From: Leptolyngbya sp. PCC 6406
Lineage (GTDB): Bacteria > Cyanobacteriota > Cyanobacteriia > Phormidesmidales > Phormidesmidaceae
Reading direction: 5' to 3'
DNA length: 64,000 nucleotides
Assembly: GCF_000332095.2 (NCBI RefSeq)
Contig: NZ_KI913949.1
Coordinates: forward strand, 2,502,775 to 2,566,774
The notes beneath the pieces are model-generated. The model did not search any database. It was not told the DNA's origin and worked only from the letters and a program-made list of their open reading frames with translations. The position numbers and the translations under genes are program-made. Of this stretch, positions 8,769 to 18,223 are shown in pieces (within the stretch, counting starts at the first letter, position 1; every line of letters starts with the position of its first letter).

Positions 8769-11700
8769 ACAGCAAGAACGCGCCGCCCACAGTCCTGGCA
8801 GTGTTGCTGTCACCGCCGGAGCGGGCACCGGCAAAACCCACATGCTCTCCGAGCGCTATCGGTACTTTTTGCAGCAGGGCTTTTCGCCCCTACAAATTGT
8901 GGCGGTCACCTTTACCGAAAAAGCGGCAGCGGAACTGCGATCGCGCATCCGCGCCACCATCGCTGCCGACCTGGGCCATAGCCCCGACCTGCTGGCCGAG
9001 CTGGAAGCCGCCCAAATCAGCACCTTCCACGCCCTGGCCGCCCGTATCTGCCGCGAACACTACGACACAGCCCATGTGCCCCCCGACTTTGCCGTGCAGG
9101 ATGAGCTAGAAAGTCCTCTCTGGCAGGCCGATGTCTTTGCCGATGCCCTAGCCCAACTGCCCAGCCCCTTCTACTTGGGCATTCCCTACTCTCTGATGCG
9201 AGAGGTGCTGGGGAGTTTGCTGAAGGATCCCCTCAGCGCAGCCCAGGCCCTAGAGAAAGGCCGCGACGATTGGCTGCCTTGGGTAGACCGGATTCGTCTA
9301 CAAGCCCTAGAGACCTTTCTGTCTGACCCCATCTGGCTCAGCAGCAAACAGATCCTGCAAGCCTATGCCGCCCCCGGCGACAAGCTGGAGGAGCATCGGT
9401 TGGCGGCATTGGGCGCGATCTCATCCCTAGAGCAAGGTCACGACCTCGCCCCGGCGCTAGCTGCCCTCACTGGTCTCAAAATCAACGTCGGCAGTCAGAA
9501 AAACTGGGGCGGCAAAGAAGCCCTCGCCGAGGTAAAAAGGGCGCTCTCAACCCTGCGCGACCTAGCGCGGGAGGCCATAAAAACGGGCCTGATCGCCCTG
9601 GAGCCCAACGACTTTGACGACCAGACCGATGCCCTGCTCCCCAACCTGCGCGGAGCCTTTGCCTGGGTGCGAGACTTTCTCCAAGAGGCCAAATACCAGC
9701 AGCGGGTTTTGGATTTCAACGATCTAGAAATCCACGCCCTGCAAGCTCTGGCAGACCCAGCGGTGCAGCACTACTACGCCCAGCGCTGGCAGGTGTTTCT
9801 GATTGACGAGTTTCAAGACACCAACCCCACCCAGGGGCAGCTCTTAGCACAGCTCACCGCCAACGCCACCCTCACCATCGTCGGCGATGTCAAACAGTCG
9901 ATCTACGGCTTCCGGCGGGCGGATGTGCGGGTTTTCCAAGACTGGCAGGCCCGCATTCACACCAGCGATGCCCCCATCGAACTCAGCACCAGCTTTCGCA
10001 CCCATCAAGCCCTGATCAATCAAATCAACCAGGTGTTTGCCCCCGTTCTCGCTGACCTCCACCAGCCCCTGGATGCCCATCGCCAGGAAACCCTAGCGCC
10101 CACTCCAGAAATTCAGCTCTACACCGTAACGGTGGATGATGGCTACAAAGATGATAAAAGCATCGACACCACTGCTGAACCCTGCCGCCGTGTAGAGGCC
10201 CAGAAAATTGCCGACCTGGTTAAGTCGATGCTGGATGACAAAATTTTGGTGCAGGACAAACCCAGTAACAGTCTGCGACCGATCCGCTACGGTGACATCG
10301 CGGTTCTGTCGCGTACCTGGGGGCCACTGGAGCTGTATGGAACTGCGATCGCAGCCCGAGACATTCCTATTTTGCAGGCTGGGGGGGGCAACCTGCTCGA
10401 CACCCGCGAAGCCAAAGATGCCTGGGCGATGCTGCGGTTTTTGGCCGACCCCACCGATAGCTTGGCCCTAGCGGCGGTGCTGCGCAGCCCCTTCTTTGCG
10501 GTTAGCGACACCATCCTCTACGCCTTGGCCCAGTCCTTGCCTGAGAAAATCACCTGGTGGAAATACCTGGGCACCAGTACCGATCCTGCTCTGATCCGTC
10601 CTCGGGACATTTTGGCTGAGCTGCTGCTGGCCCGCCGCACCGAAGCGCCGACCCGGTTGCTGCAACTGTGCGATCGCAGTACGGGCTATACCGCCGTCAT
10701 CGCCAACCTGCCCGGTGCCGATCGCCGACTGGCGGACTGGCAGGGCTTTGGGGAACTGGTGCGATCGCTGGAAGCAGGCAGCTTCGACGTGCTGGCCGTC
10801 ATCCGTCGCCTCCAGCGCCTTCAGGCGGCGGAAGTCAGCATTCCTCGCCCTGCCTTGGCCGGGGGCGATGCCGTCAGCCTAATGACGATCCACGGTGCCA
10901 AGGGGCTGGAGTGGCCGGTGGTAATCGTGCCCGACCTGGCCCGCCAGTCTCCCCCAGACTCGCCCCTGGTGCGCTTTGATCCAGCCCTGGGGGTGGCCCT
11001 CAAGCTAGAAGATGAAGACGGCGAGCGGCAAAAGTCGGCCCTCTACACCCTGCTAGAGCAACGCCAAAAGGTCGATGAGCGAGAAGAGAGCAAACGGGTG
11101 CTCTATGTGGCCCTGACTCGGGCACGCGATCGCCTCATCCTCACCGCCGCCAAACCCGCTGGGGGTGGCCTCGACATTTTGCAACCTGGGCTAGAGGGGC
11201 TGATTACCCCATCCCCCATCCCCTTTGCGCCAGAACTGGCCCAGCCCGTTGCCCCGGTAGATCCAGCCATTCCCGATCTACCCGACCAGATCATGCTCTA
11301 CCCCGCCAGGGCAGGTTTTGCCGAACTCCCCGTTACCGCTCTCAGCGACTACGCCATCTGTCCCCTGCGGTTTAAGTTTCGCTATGTGGATGGCCACCCC
11401 GGCTACACCAGCGGCGATGGTATTCCCAATCTGGCCATGGAAATCGGTCAGCTCACCCACAAAGCCCTGGAACTGGCCATTGACCAGGCCGAAACCCTGG
11501 CCCCCTACGCCCCCTACCTACCGCCAACTGCGATCGCAGAAGCGCTGTCCCTTGCCCAAGCCTTTCGCCACTCCCCGGTCTATGCCGCCCATCGGGCCGG
11601 GGCGACCCATTGGGAACACCCGGTTTCACTCACCCTAGGCGACCTCACCCTCAACGGCGTGGTGGATTTGGTGGGCGACGACTTTGTGCTGGATTTCAAA

Positions 11701-11973
11701 ACTGACCAGGTGATGCATCCCGAACACCACCAGTTTCAGCTCTGGGCCTACAGCCGCGCCACGGGAAAACCTCAGGCCCATATCGCCTACCTGCGTCACG
11801 ACTATCTGCATTCCCTGAGTTCCAGTACCCTACAGACCATTGACCAAGAAGCAAACGCCCTAGTGGAACGCCTAATGAGCGGCGACTTTACCCCCCAAGC
11901 TACCCAGCACAACTGCGGGATTTGCCCTTACAGAGAGGTGTGCAACGAGGCATTTGAGAGGGCAACCCCCTGA
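8755..11973 (+). CDS. AddA-like UvrD/Rep-family helicase-nuclease
   Basis: This 1072-residue protein is a superfamily 1 helicase with a C-terminal RecB-type nuclease. Visible motifs are Walker A AGAGTGKT (about 20-27), VTFTEKAAAELR, Walker B/motif II IDEFQDTNP (about 350), VKQSIYGFRRA, MTIHGAKGLEWP, and VALTRARDRL. The nuclease has NGVVDLVGDDFVLDFKTDQ (about 966-985). Four cysteines, in ICPLRFKF (about 868) and CGICPYREVC (about 1053-1063), suggest a second Fe-S cluster, a feature AddA of Bacillus lacks. It should unwind and resect DNA ends together with the upstream AddB-like protein. No RecC or RecD homologue is nearby. Confidence 0.9.
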   Translation: MGLTEQQERAAHSPGSVAVTAGAGTGKTHMLSERYRYFLQQGFSPLQIVAVTFTEKAAAELRSRIRATIAADLGHSPDLLAELEAAQISTFHALAARICREHYDTAHVPPDFAVQDELESPLWQADVFADALAQLPSPFYLGIPYSLMREVLGSLLKDPLSAAQALEKGRDDWLPWVDRIRLQALETFLSDPIWLSSKQILQAYAAPGDKLEEHRLAALGAISSLEQGHDLAPALAALTGLKINVGSQKNWGGKEALAEVKRALSTLRDLAREAIKTGLIALEPNDFDDQTDALLPNLRGAFAWVRDFLQEAKYQQRVLDFNDLEIHALQALADPAVQHYYAQRWQVFLIDEFQDTNPTQGQLLAQLTANATLTIVGDVKQSIYGFRRADVRVFQDWQARIHTSDAPIELSTSFRTHQALINQINQVFAPVLADLHQPLDAHRQETLAPTPEIQLYTVTVDDGYKDDKSIDTTAEPCRRVEAQKIADLVKSMLDDKILVQDKPSNSLRPIRYGDIAVLSRTWGPLELYGTAIAARDIPILQAGGGNLLDTREAKDAWAMLRFLADPTDSLALAAVLRSPFFAVSDTILYALAQSLPEKITWWKYLGTSTDPALIRPRDILAELLLARRTEAPTRLLQLCDRSTGYTAVIANLPGADRRLADWQGFGELVRSLEAGSFDVLAVIRRLQRLQAAEVSIPRPALAGGDAVSLMTIHGAKGLEWPVVIVPDLARQSPPDSPLVRFDPALGVALKLEDEDGERQKSALYTLLEQRQKVDEREESKRVLYVALTRARDRLILTAAKPAGGGLDILQPGLEGLITPSPIPFAPELAQPVAPVDPAIPDLPDQIMLYPARAGFAELPVTALSDYAICPLRFKFRYVDGHPGYTSGDGIPNLAMEIGQLTHKALELAIDQAETLAPYAPYLPPTAIAEALSLAQAFRHSPVYAAHRAGATHWEHPVSLTLGDLTLNGVVDLVGDDFVLDFKTDQVMHPEHHQFQLWAYSRATGKPQAHIAYLRHDYLHSLSSSTLQTIDQEANALVERLMSGDFTPQATQHNCGICPYREVCNEAFERATP

Positions 11974-12135
11974 TTGTGACAGTGCCGTTTTCAGCAACCA
12001 CAGCCTCAAATTTGCAAGCATTCATCAATTAATTGATTGATTAATGTCCTCTCCTACAGAGGCAGCGGAATCTGTCATGGGGTTTCTATCAAATTAGAAT
12101 TAGCTCGCCCGAATTAAGCAATCTTATCTAGCTCA

Positions 12136-13620
12136 TTGGAGTTTAGACTAAGGCAAATTTTCTCCCTGAGGATAGGGAGAGAAGAAATAGCGATTTGAGG
12201 GCGATCGGAGAGCTAAGCGACCGTTTGCGACGTTTTTTTGGGTCGACTAGGGCGTTTTCTGACCGTGGGATAGCGAGGTTTGCGGTTACGGTTTTGACCT
12301 TTGGGCCACCCAGGGGACTTTCCACGGGGTTTGGGAGCCTGGGCGGGAGAGCCCAACCGGGCTAAAAGTGAGGCAATGGAATCAGCGACCCGTCCGGGGG
12401 TAAGGATAGGCAGCTTTTTCTGCCAGGGCAGAGGGGCATCCTGCACAAGGTCTCGGGCGAGCCAGAGTTGCCAGGTGGCCAAGGGCATCAGATCGCTCCA
12501 GCGCTCGGCGGCTTTGGGTTCACCGAGTTTGGGCACCATCCAGTGAAGGCGCTGCTTCAAGAATCGGTACCAGTGCTCTAGGGCAAAGCGTCGCAGGTAG
12601 CGTTGCCAGAGGTGCTCAAGGTCGGGCATCGTGTCGCCGACCCAGACTAACCACAAGGGGCGAATCGAGCGGGGCTGGCCGTCCTCACCAAGACGTTGAA
12701 CCTGAATCAGGGTCATGGGATGCGGGGCGGCTTGGCGAAAATGCATCTGGTGCCAAGCGCGCACCCGCACAGCACCCAATTTCGGATCCACAACCGTCAG
12801 GTCTTGGTTAGGCTCTGGCCAGGTTGCGGGGTCATTAGGCTTGAAACAGTCGCCATGAACTCGGGGCCGTCCCCGACCTGAATAGGGGGGCGGGGCACCC
12901 CAGAGATTGCGGTTAGAGCGCAGACGCATCAGCTTGTCGGCCTTAATGTCCGCTGTTTTCAGCACAAAGCTGGCACAGCCATATTCGCTATCCCATAGGC
13001 TCAGCGGACGATGGGGTAAGGACTGGCACACTTGTCTGAGTTGAAAGGCGGCTAAGCTAATCGGGCTCTCCCAACTGGTGATCCGCTCATGGCGTAGGGG
13101 CAGCGCCCAACTGCCTTCGGCTTCAGGAACCCACGCTAAGGTGCTATACCCTTGACCTAGACTCACCGGACCTAAACTCCCGCCCCCATTGGCCTGATGC
13201 TCATGGGTGCGCTCCCGTAACCGTTTCGCCTCTGGCCGTGGCCATCCGGTATGGTCTCCCGCTAGCACAATCGGGCCATCGCTCGGGAGCTGCTCCAGAT
13301 AGAGGCGCATCAGCCGTTGCCGTTGCGGGCGACTATCTTGCAGGGCCTCATAAGCACTCGGCCACTTTCGTCGAAATAGCGGGGACTGCGAGAGTTCCAC
13401 AAAGCTAGAGAGATGACGGCTGGTCAGCACCGCATCAACGAGTTCAAAGGTTGCGTCGCGTGCCCGGCCCAGATACTTATGGGCGCGGTGCCGGAATCCA
13501 TACAAGCTATCGTAAGTCATAGGCCGGTGCCGAGATGGGTTGTACTTTCTCAGCTTCGGCTAAAAAGCGGCCCGAGCCTTGCTCTGCCGCTTTTTTCTAT
13601 GGCTTTAGTCTAAACTCCAG
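12136..13620 (-). mobile_element. Complete insertion sequence, DDE (IS4/IS701-like), 1485 bp
   Basis: The element is bounded by 19-bp imperfect inverted repeats (left TTGGAGTTTAGACTAAGGC, right end complementary with 17 of 19 matches). It is flanked by a 7-bp direct repeat TAGCTCA at 12129-12135 and 13621-13627. One transposase gene fills it. The intact ends and target duplication indicate a full-length insertion. The short stretch 11974-12128 before it shows no gene. Confidence 0.9.
12213..13520 (-). CDS. DDE transposase of the 1485-bp insertion sequence
   Basis: This 435-residue protein has the order of acidic residues expected for an IS4/IS701-like RNase H-fold transposase: VLAGDHTGW (about 86), LSLWDSEYGC (about 185), and FALEHWYRFLKQRL near 320, which resembles the Y-R-E signature. 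The C-terminal 60 residues are very basic (RGKSPGWPKGQNRNRKPR) and may bind DNA. The ATG at 13520 lies about 100 bp inside the right end. No frameshift is visible, so it may be active. The 7-bp duplication does not fit the group sizes I know well, so the subfamily is uncertain. Confidence 0.88.
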   Translation of the reverse strand: MTYDSLYGFRHRAHKYLGRARDATFELVDAVLTSRHLSSFVELSQSPLFRRKWPSAYEALQDSRPQRQRLMRLYLEQLPSDGPIVLAGDHTGWPRPEAKRLRERTHEHQANGGGSLGPVSLGQGYSTLAWVPEAEGSWALPLRHERITSWESPISLAAFQLRQVCQSLPHRPLSLWDSEYGCASFVLKTADIKADKLMRLRSNRNLWGAPPPYSGRGRPRVHGDCFKPNDPATWPEPNQDLTVVDPKLGAVRVRAWHQMHFRQAAPHPMTLIQVQRLGEDGQPRSIRPLWLVWVGDTMPDLEHLWQRYLRRFALEHWYRFLKQRLHWMVPKLGEPKAAERWSDLMPLATWQLWLARDLVQDAPLPWQKKLPILTPGRVADSIASLLARLGSPAQAPKPRGKSPGWPKGQNRNRKPRYPTVRKRPSRPKKTSQTVA

Positions 13621-13627
13621 TAGCTCA

Positions 13628-13827
13628 GGAATATGCAGGGAATTGCCATCTAGAACCTTGATACTGTCAGAAACGTCGTTAATCTGAAGTTCTCTAATAA
13701 ATCGCTTGATAAAGTAGCCAATGGCTTCTGCCATTAGCGTTTTCAGGGCTTTGGCATTGAGTCGGCGGTATCTCCAGCTTGGAAGGGCAAGCCCATGATT
13801 AGGACGATACAGAGCTGGGGCTACTAG
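13628..13827 (-). pseudogene. Possible ORF remnant interrupted by the insertion sequence
   Basis: The minus strand next to the right end has an open frame of about 66 codons, from a TAG at 13828-13830 to the target duplication, reading WRYRRLNAKALKTLMAEAI and ending near KVLDGNSLHIPEL. Across the insertion it would continue only four codons (DKIA) before a stop. It may be an old gene fragment or chance. The rest of 13621-14347 holds no supported gene: it is repeat DNA followed by AT-rich sequence. Confidence 0.25.
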
Positions 13828-14004
13828 CTACGGTGTACCCAGTGGCCAGGTTGTCTCCCTCCGGGAGCAAGCCCGATCAGCGGAGCGGGTACGTTATTTT
13901 CCTGTGAGTCCCTGGGCGGGTAATGGCAGCCCGATCGCCAGAAAATATCCCCCTGCATTCGGCTGCGGCCCCCTTCTCCCAGAAAAGGAGAAGGGGCTGG
14001 GGGA

Positions 14005-14085
14005 TGTAGAGCTACTCTTCGAGAAGCCGCTTCACGTCTAGTACGCTTCCCGTTCGCGAAGCGCTCCGCAGGAAAAGGTGGGAGC
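14005..14085. repeat. Dispersed repeat G, copy 2 (inverted match to 5737-5815)
   Basis: The segment around GAGCTACTCTTCGAGAAGC and the following TTCGCGAAGCGCTCCGC stretch is an inverted near-copy of 5737-5815. A related palindromic stretch (GTTCGCGAAGCGACTCCG) occurs at about 15323. These are short dispersed repeats without coding capacity. Confidence 0.65.
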
Positions 14086-14347
14086 AGGACTACAACGTAG
14101 TCAGGCCAGAACTTTGCGCTTAAGTTGGCACTAGTGACGGCTGTGCGCCCTCAGGGATGTCTGCACCCTTTGCAACCAGCCTCTAAAATCACTTTTCTCT
14201 TCACACTTCCTTTAAAATTTGGACTTAATACTGAGGAAGTCTTCATGACCCAGAATCCCATAATTCATAACCTGTGATTGCGAAGGATCTGCGATCTTCT
14301 GGCAACTTTGGGAATACTCTAAAATATGAATGATAGTATGAATCTTA

Positions 14348-15258
14348 GAGGGTGTCTGAAAAGCTGGAATGTAGGTATGAATTAGCACGTTAGTCGCCTT
14401 AACATGACTCGAATATTGGCCACATAAATCCATGCCTCAGCGGTCTCTGGTAGGCGCTCATAGTCTTTACTCAAGCGGCGGCAAAAAGTAAACCAGCCAA
14501 ATGTGCGCTCCACCACCCACCGCTTGGGTAACAGCACAAATCCCTGCGCACAGTCGGGGCGCTTGATCACCTCAATCACCCATCGAAAGCGGTCCATGAT
14601 CTCTTTCATGAAATCGTTACCGCTATATCCCCCATCAACCCAAATGACACACAGGCGAGTGAACCACTGACTAACCTGATGCATTTTTTCTAGCACCTTT
14701 CGTGCGCCATCCCGCTCAGGGAGACTCGCTGCGGTAACCACAACCATCAGCACTAAACCCATTGTGTCGACCACCACGTTTCGCTTCCGACCTTTGACCT
14801 TTTTGTTTGCATCGAAGCCGACCGACTCCGAAATGTAGACATCGCTGTTCACCGACTGACTATCCATCACCGCTGCACTGGGAGACGCTTCGCGCCCCTC
14901 CGTTAACCGCACCAACTCCCGCAATCGGTGATTGATGTGTTCCCACACCCCATCATTGCGCCATTGGCGAAAATAATGGTAGACCGTTTTGGCCTTCGGG
15001 AAATCATGGGGTAAGCACCGCCACTTGGTGCTATTGTCCAGAACGTACAGAATCGCATTGACCACTTCTCGCATATCCGTGCTCCGAGGTCGTCCACCAG
15101 GCTTCGCCGGAGGAATCAAGAGAGAGAGAATATCCCATTGTTCATCAGTCAAATCGGTGGGGTAGGATAATCGCATTGCCCTCAAAAACCCTATCAAGTG
15201 TACTTACTGACTGATAGAGTAGCGTTTTTGAGGGCCTTTCTACTTCTCAGACACCCTC
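14348..15258 (-). mobile_element. Complete IS5-family insertion sequence (IS1031-like), 911 bp
   Basis: Inverted repeats of 16 bp with one mismatch bound the element: GAGGGTGTCTGAAAAG on the left, and the right end read inward is GAGGGTGTCTGAGAAG. A TTA direct repeat flanks it (14345-14347 and 15259-15261), matching the TNA target duplications of the IS1031 group. It carries one transposase gene. Confidence 0.92.
14382..15176 (-). CDS. IS5-family transposase
   Basis: This protein of about 264 residues begins MRLSYPTDLTDEQWDIL, the usual N-terminal helix-turn-helix region of this group (DUF4096-like). Catalytic acidic residues are visible in AVMDSQSVNSD (first D), VIWVDGGYSG (second D) and KRWVVERTFGWF (E, followed by R). 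An upstream ATG at 15197 adds seven residues. The single frame is intact and nearly fills the element, so it may be functional. Confidence 0.93.
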   Translation of the reverse strand: MRLSYPTDLTDEQWDILSLLIPPAKPGGRPRSTDMREVVNAILYVLDNSTKWRCLPHDFPKAKTVYHYFRQWRNDGVWEHINHRLRELVRLTEGREASPSAAVMDSQSVNSDVYISESVGFDANKKVKGRKRNVVVDTMGLVLMVVVTAASLPERDGARKVLEKMHQVSQWFTRLCVIWVDGGYSGNDFMKEIMDRFRWVIEVIKRPDCAQGFVLLPKRWVVERTFGWFTFCRRLSKDYERLPETAEAWIYVANIRVMLRRLTC

Positions 15259-15755
15259 TTAATCAGATCAGGTGGACACTGCTTAGTAAGAGGCTGTTTG
15301 AGAAGCATCCAATTCCATGCTGTTCGCGAAGCGACTCCGAAGGAGTAATGGAGCGATAGCGTAGTGAAGCATCTCGACGTGGAGGCTCAAAGCCTAGATT
15401 CTACGTTCCGCTTCGCCATCTTCGGAATAACCAATGTGACTTTTAAGGCATCCTCTAAAGCAACGTCAATTCCGTCGATACTGATCCCTTTTAATGTTGC
15501 AAGGATCCCACCCATAAAAACCTCAATAAAAAGCCTTGTCTAACGTCAATACTTACCTGCTTGAATGGCATTAATTTGGCGTTAATCATCGTTTTGGCCA
15601 CTCAGACCGAGCAAGCGTAGCCCCAGGAAACCGTAGCCCTTGTGTAACAAGGTTTTAGAGTTCAATAGTTCAGACAAACTATCCATGGTGGGTCGTAGAT
15701 GGCAGAAACAATGACAGGGGTCATTAATTTCAACTCCAGAAAAACAGCAAAATCC
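15259..15755. other. Repeat-rich intergenic region
   Basis: No supported gene. Bases 15300-15440 hold short palindromic repeats related to those at 5.7 and 14.0 kb. Bases 15582-15700 carry a short minus-strand frame ending in LGLRLLGLSGQNDD that I could not assign. The promoter of the kinase starting at 15756 should lie in the last 150 bases, but I cannot place its -10 and -35 boxes with confidence. Confidence 0.5.
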
Positions 15756-18223
15756 ATGAAGAAGCAATTAAATCAGAGCCTACAGAGCACGTCACCAACT
15801 CACCCATTCTCTCCCAGAATGCTGACACGCTTGATTGTCGTAGGAAGCACTTTAGTTGTGGGAATTGCCGCTTACTTTAGCTATCAAGTAGGGCGAAACG
15901 CCATGCTCGAAAACCTAGAGCAAACCGCTTTCTTAAAGGTAAATCGCGGCGCTGATGAGATCGACAAATGGATTGCGATAAGAAAATCTGAAACAGAATC
16001 AATTGCACGATTGCCGATTAATCAAACGATGGATTGGCAAGCTATAGCGCCTTATTTTGAGGAGGAGAATCGTCGCCTGGATGGCTTTGAACCGTTACTT
16101 GGAATTATCGACGAAGAGGGGGAGTTCTTCAACCTGCTGAGAGGTCAGACAGATATTAACTTAAGGGATCGCCTGCACTTTAAGCGAGGCATGTCTGGTA
16201 AATCCACGGTCATGGATCCAATGCTTTCACGGGTTAACGGCAGGCATATTATTGTGTTCGCTGCACCGATTTGGTCGAAGCCGGGAGAGGATGGATTGCA
16301 AAAACCGATTGGTGTGATTAATGCTCCAATTGGGATTGAAAAGATTACGCAGATTGTGCAGAGACTTGAGTACGGTCGCGGCAGTTATGCATTTGCACTG
16401 AATTCCAAAGGCGAAGCGATCGCACATCCTAATTCAACCCTCATGTCTACAATCGAAAAGCCTGCGCCTAGCCTGGTAGAGTCTGAGGATTCAGGACTAG
16501 CGCTCATTGCCCAATCCATGGTGGAGAAGAAACAAGGAATTCAAAAGATCAAGATTGAAGGCATTAGCAAATACGTTGCTTTTCTGCCATTAAAAGAAGC
16601 TGATTGGTCGGTTGCATTGGTTATTCCACGTGAAAACATTGAATCCCAATTGCGGCTTCTGGATGGAGTTGCCATTGTTGCTCTTGTCCTTGCAGGAGCC
16701 CTGATCGGCGTGATGGTCTATGTCCAATCCTCAGAACAAGCGCAACTCAAACGCTCAAAGCTAGCTGCCGATGCCGCCAACCAGGCAAAGAGCGAATTCC
16801 TCGCCAACATGAGCCACGAACTGCGGACGCCCCTCAACGGTATTTTGGGCTACGCCCAAACTCTGGCACGCTCCAAATCCCTTAACAGTCAAGAGCGGCG
16901 TGGAGTAGACATTATCTACCAGTGTGGGCAACATCTGTTGACGCTGATCAATGATGTCCTCGACATCTCCAAAATTGAGGCGGGCCGTATGGAAATCCTG
17001 CCTGTAGATATCCACTTCCCCTCTTTCCTTCAGGGTATTGTGGAAATTTGCAGCATTCGCGCCGAAGAAAAAGGCAAGGCATTGACTTTCTCTATCAGCC
17101 TTCCGAAACCCTACCCCAAGGGGTGCTGGTAGATGAAAAGCGACTGCGCCAGATACTCATCAATCTGTTAGGCAATGCAGTCAAGTTCACGAAAACGGGC
17201 AGCGTCACCTTCTCCGTCGATATCACGGAGACGATTGCAATGGATGCCACGCCTCGCCATCGCATCCGGTTCCACGTCCAAGACACAGGGGTTGGGATTC
17301 AGCCCGACCAACTGGAGCAAATCTTCCAACCCTTTGAGCAGGTGGGTTCTGTGACCCAGCGCAAAGGGGGAACGGGGCTGGGGCTAGCCATCAGCCAAAA
17401 AATCGTCGAAAAGATGGGCGGCAAGATCCAGGTGCAAAGCCAACTGGGGATGGGCAGTGTCTTTTGGTTTGATCTGGAGGTGCCGGAGGCTAAGGAATGG
17501 GGCGCGATCGCCAAACGCACCGAATATGGCCTAATCACGGGCTATCAGGGAGAGCCCAAAACCATCCTCATCGCAGACGACAAATGGGAAAATCGCTCGG
17601 TCATTGCCAGCCTGCTCACGCCCTTGGGCTTCCAGGTGATTGAAGCCACCGATGGCAAAGCCGCCTTCGACAAGATTCTCTCAACGTCGGTCAATCTGTT
17701 GATTACTGACTTAGACATGCCAGAAATGGACGGCTATGAGCTGGTACAGCGGGTTCGTCAACAGCCGGAACTGAAATCGCTGGCGGTGATGGTGTCCTCA
17801 GCTAGCGTGTTTGATGCCGACCAGCAGCAAAGTCTGGAATCGGGAGCCGATGCCTTTATCCCGAAACCGGTGGAGGCGGAGGCATTATTTGACCAGTTGC
17901 AACGCCTCTTAGGGTTAACTTGGGCCTATGAAGATACCCCAGAGTCTTTACCCGGTGGAGCCGCAAGCGTATCCACAGCCAATGCAGCAAAGGCCAACGA
18001 TCCCGAAAACTGGGCACTTCCCTCCGAGGAAATAGTGGCTATGCTCTATGACTTGGCCCTGCAGGGCAACTTAAAAGGAATCATGCAGCAAGCAGAGGCT
18101 CTCGCTTCTCAAGAGGCCGACCTAAAACCCTTTGCCCACCACCTGCAAACCCTGGCGCGCAGTTTCCAGGAAAAACAAATCCTCGTGTTCCTTCAGCAGT
18201 CTCAAGCCCGTAACGCCCTATGA
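15756..18223 (+). pseudogene. Hybrid histidine kinase interrupted by a 5-bp tandem duplication
   Basis: Two overlapping frames make one hybrid kinase of 820 residues once five bases are removed. The first has an N-terminal membrane segment, a Cache-like extracytoplasmic sensor (about 35-290), a second membrane segment (about 310-330), and an H-box [12 protein letters not shown]. It runs out of frame after RAEEKG. The second frame supplies [22 protein letters not shown], the ATPase motifs, a receiver (DLDMPEMDGY) and a helical tail. At 17071-17080 AAGGC is present twice; the paralogue at 24935 shows that one copy restores EEKGIDF. The start MKKQLNQSL matches the paralogue; an in-frame ATG lies at 15699. 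The 3' end overlaps the next gene by ATGA. Confidence 0.88.

Noticed and set aside
15582..15767. Minus-strand frame ending LGLRLLGLSGQNDD, resembling the end of a DinB-like polymerase
   Set aside because: The match is short and common in composition; no other part of such a gene is present.
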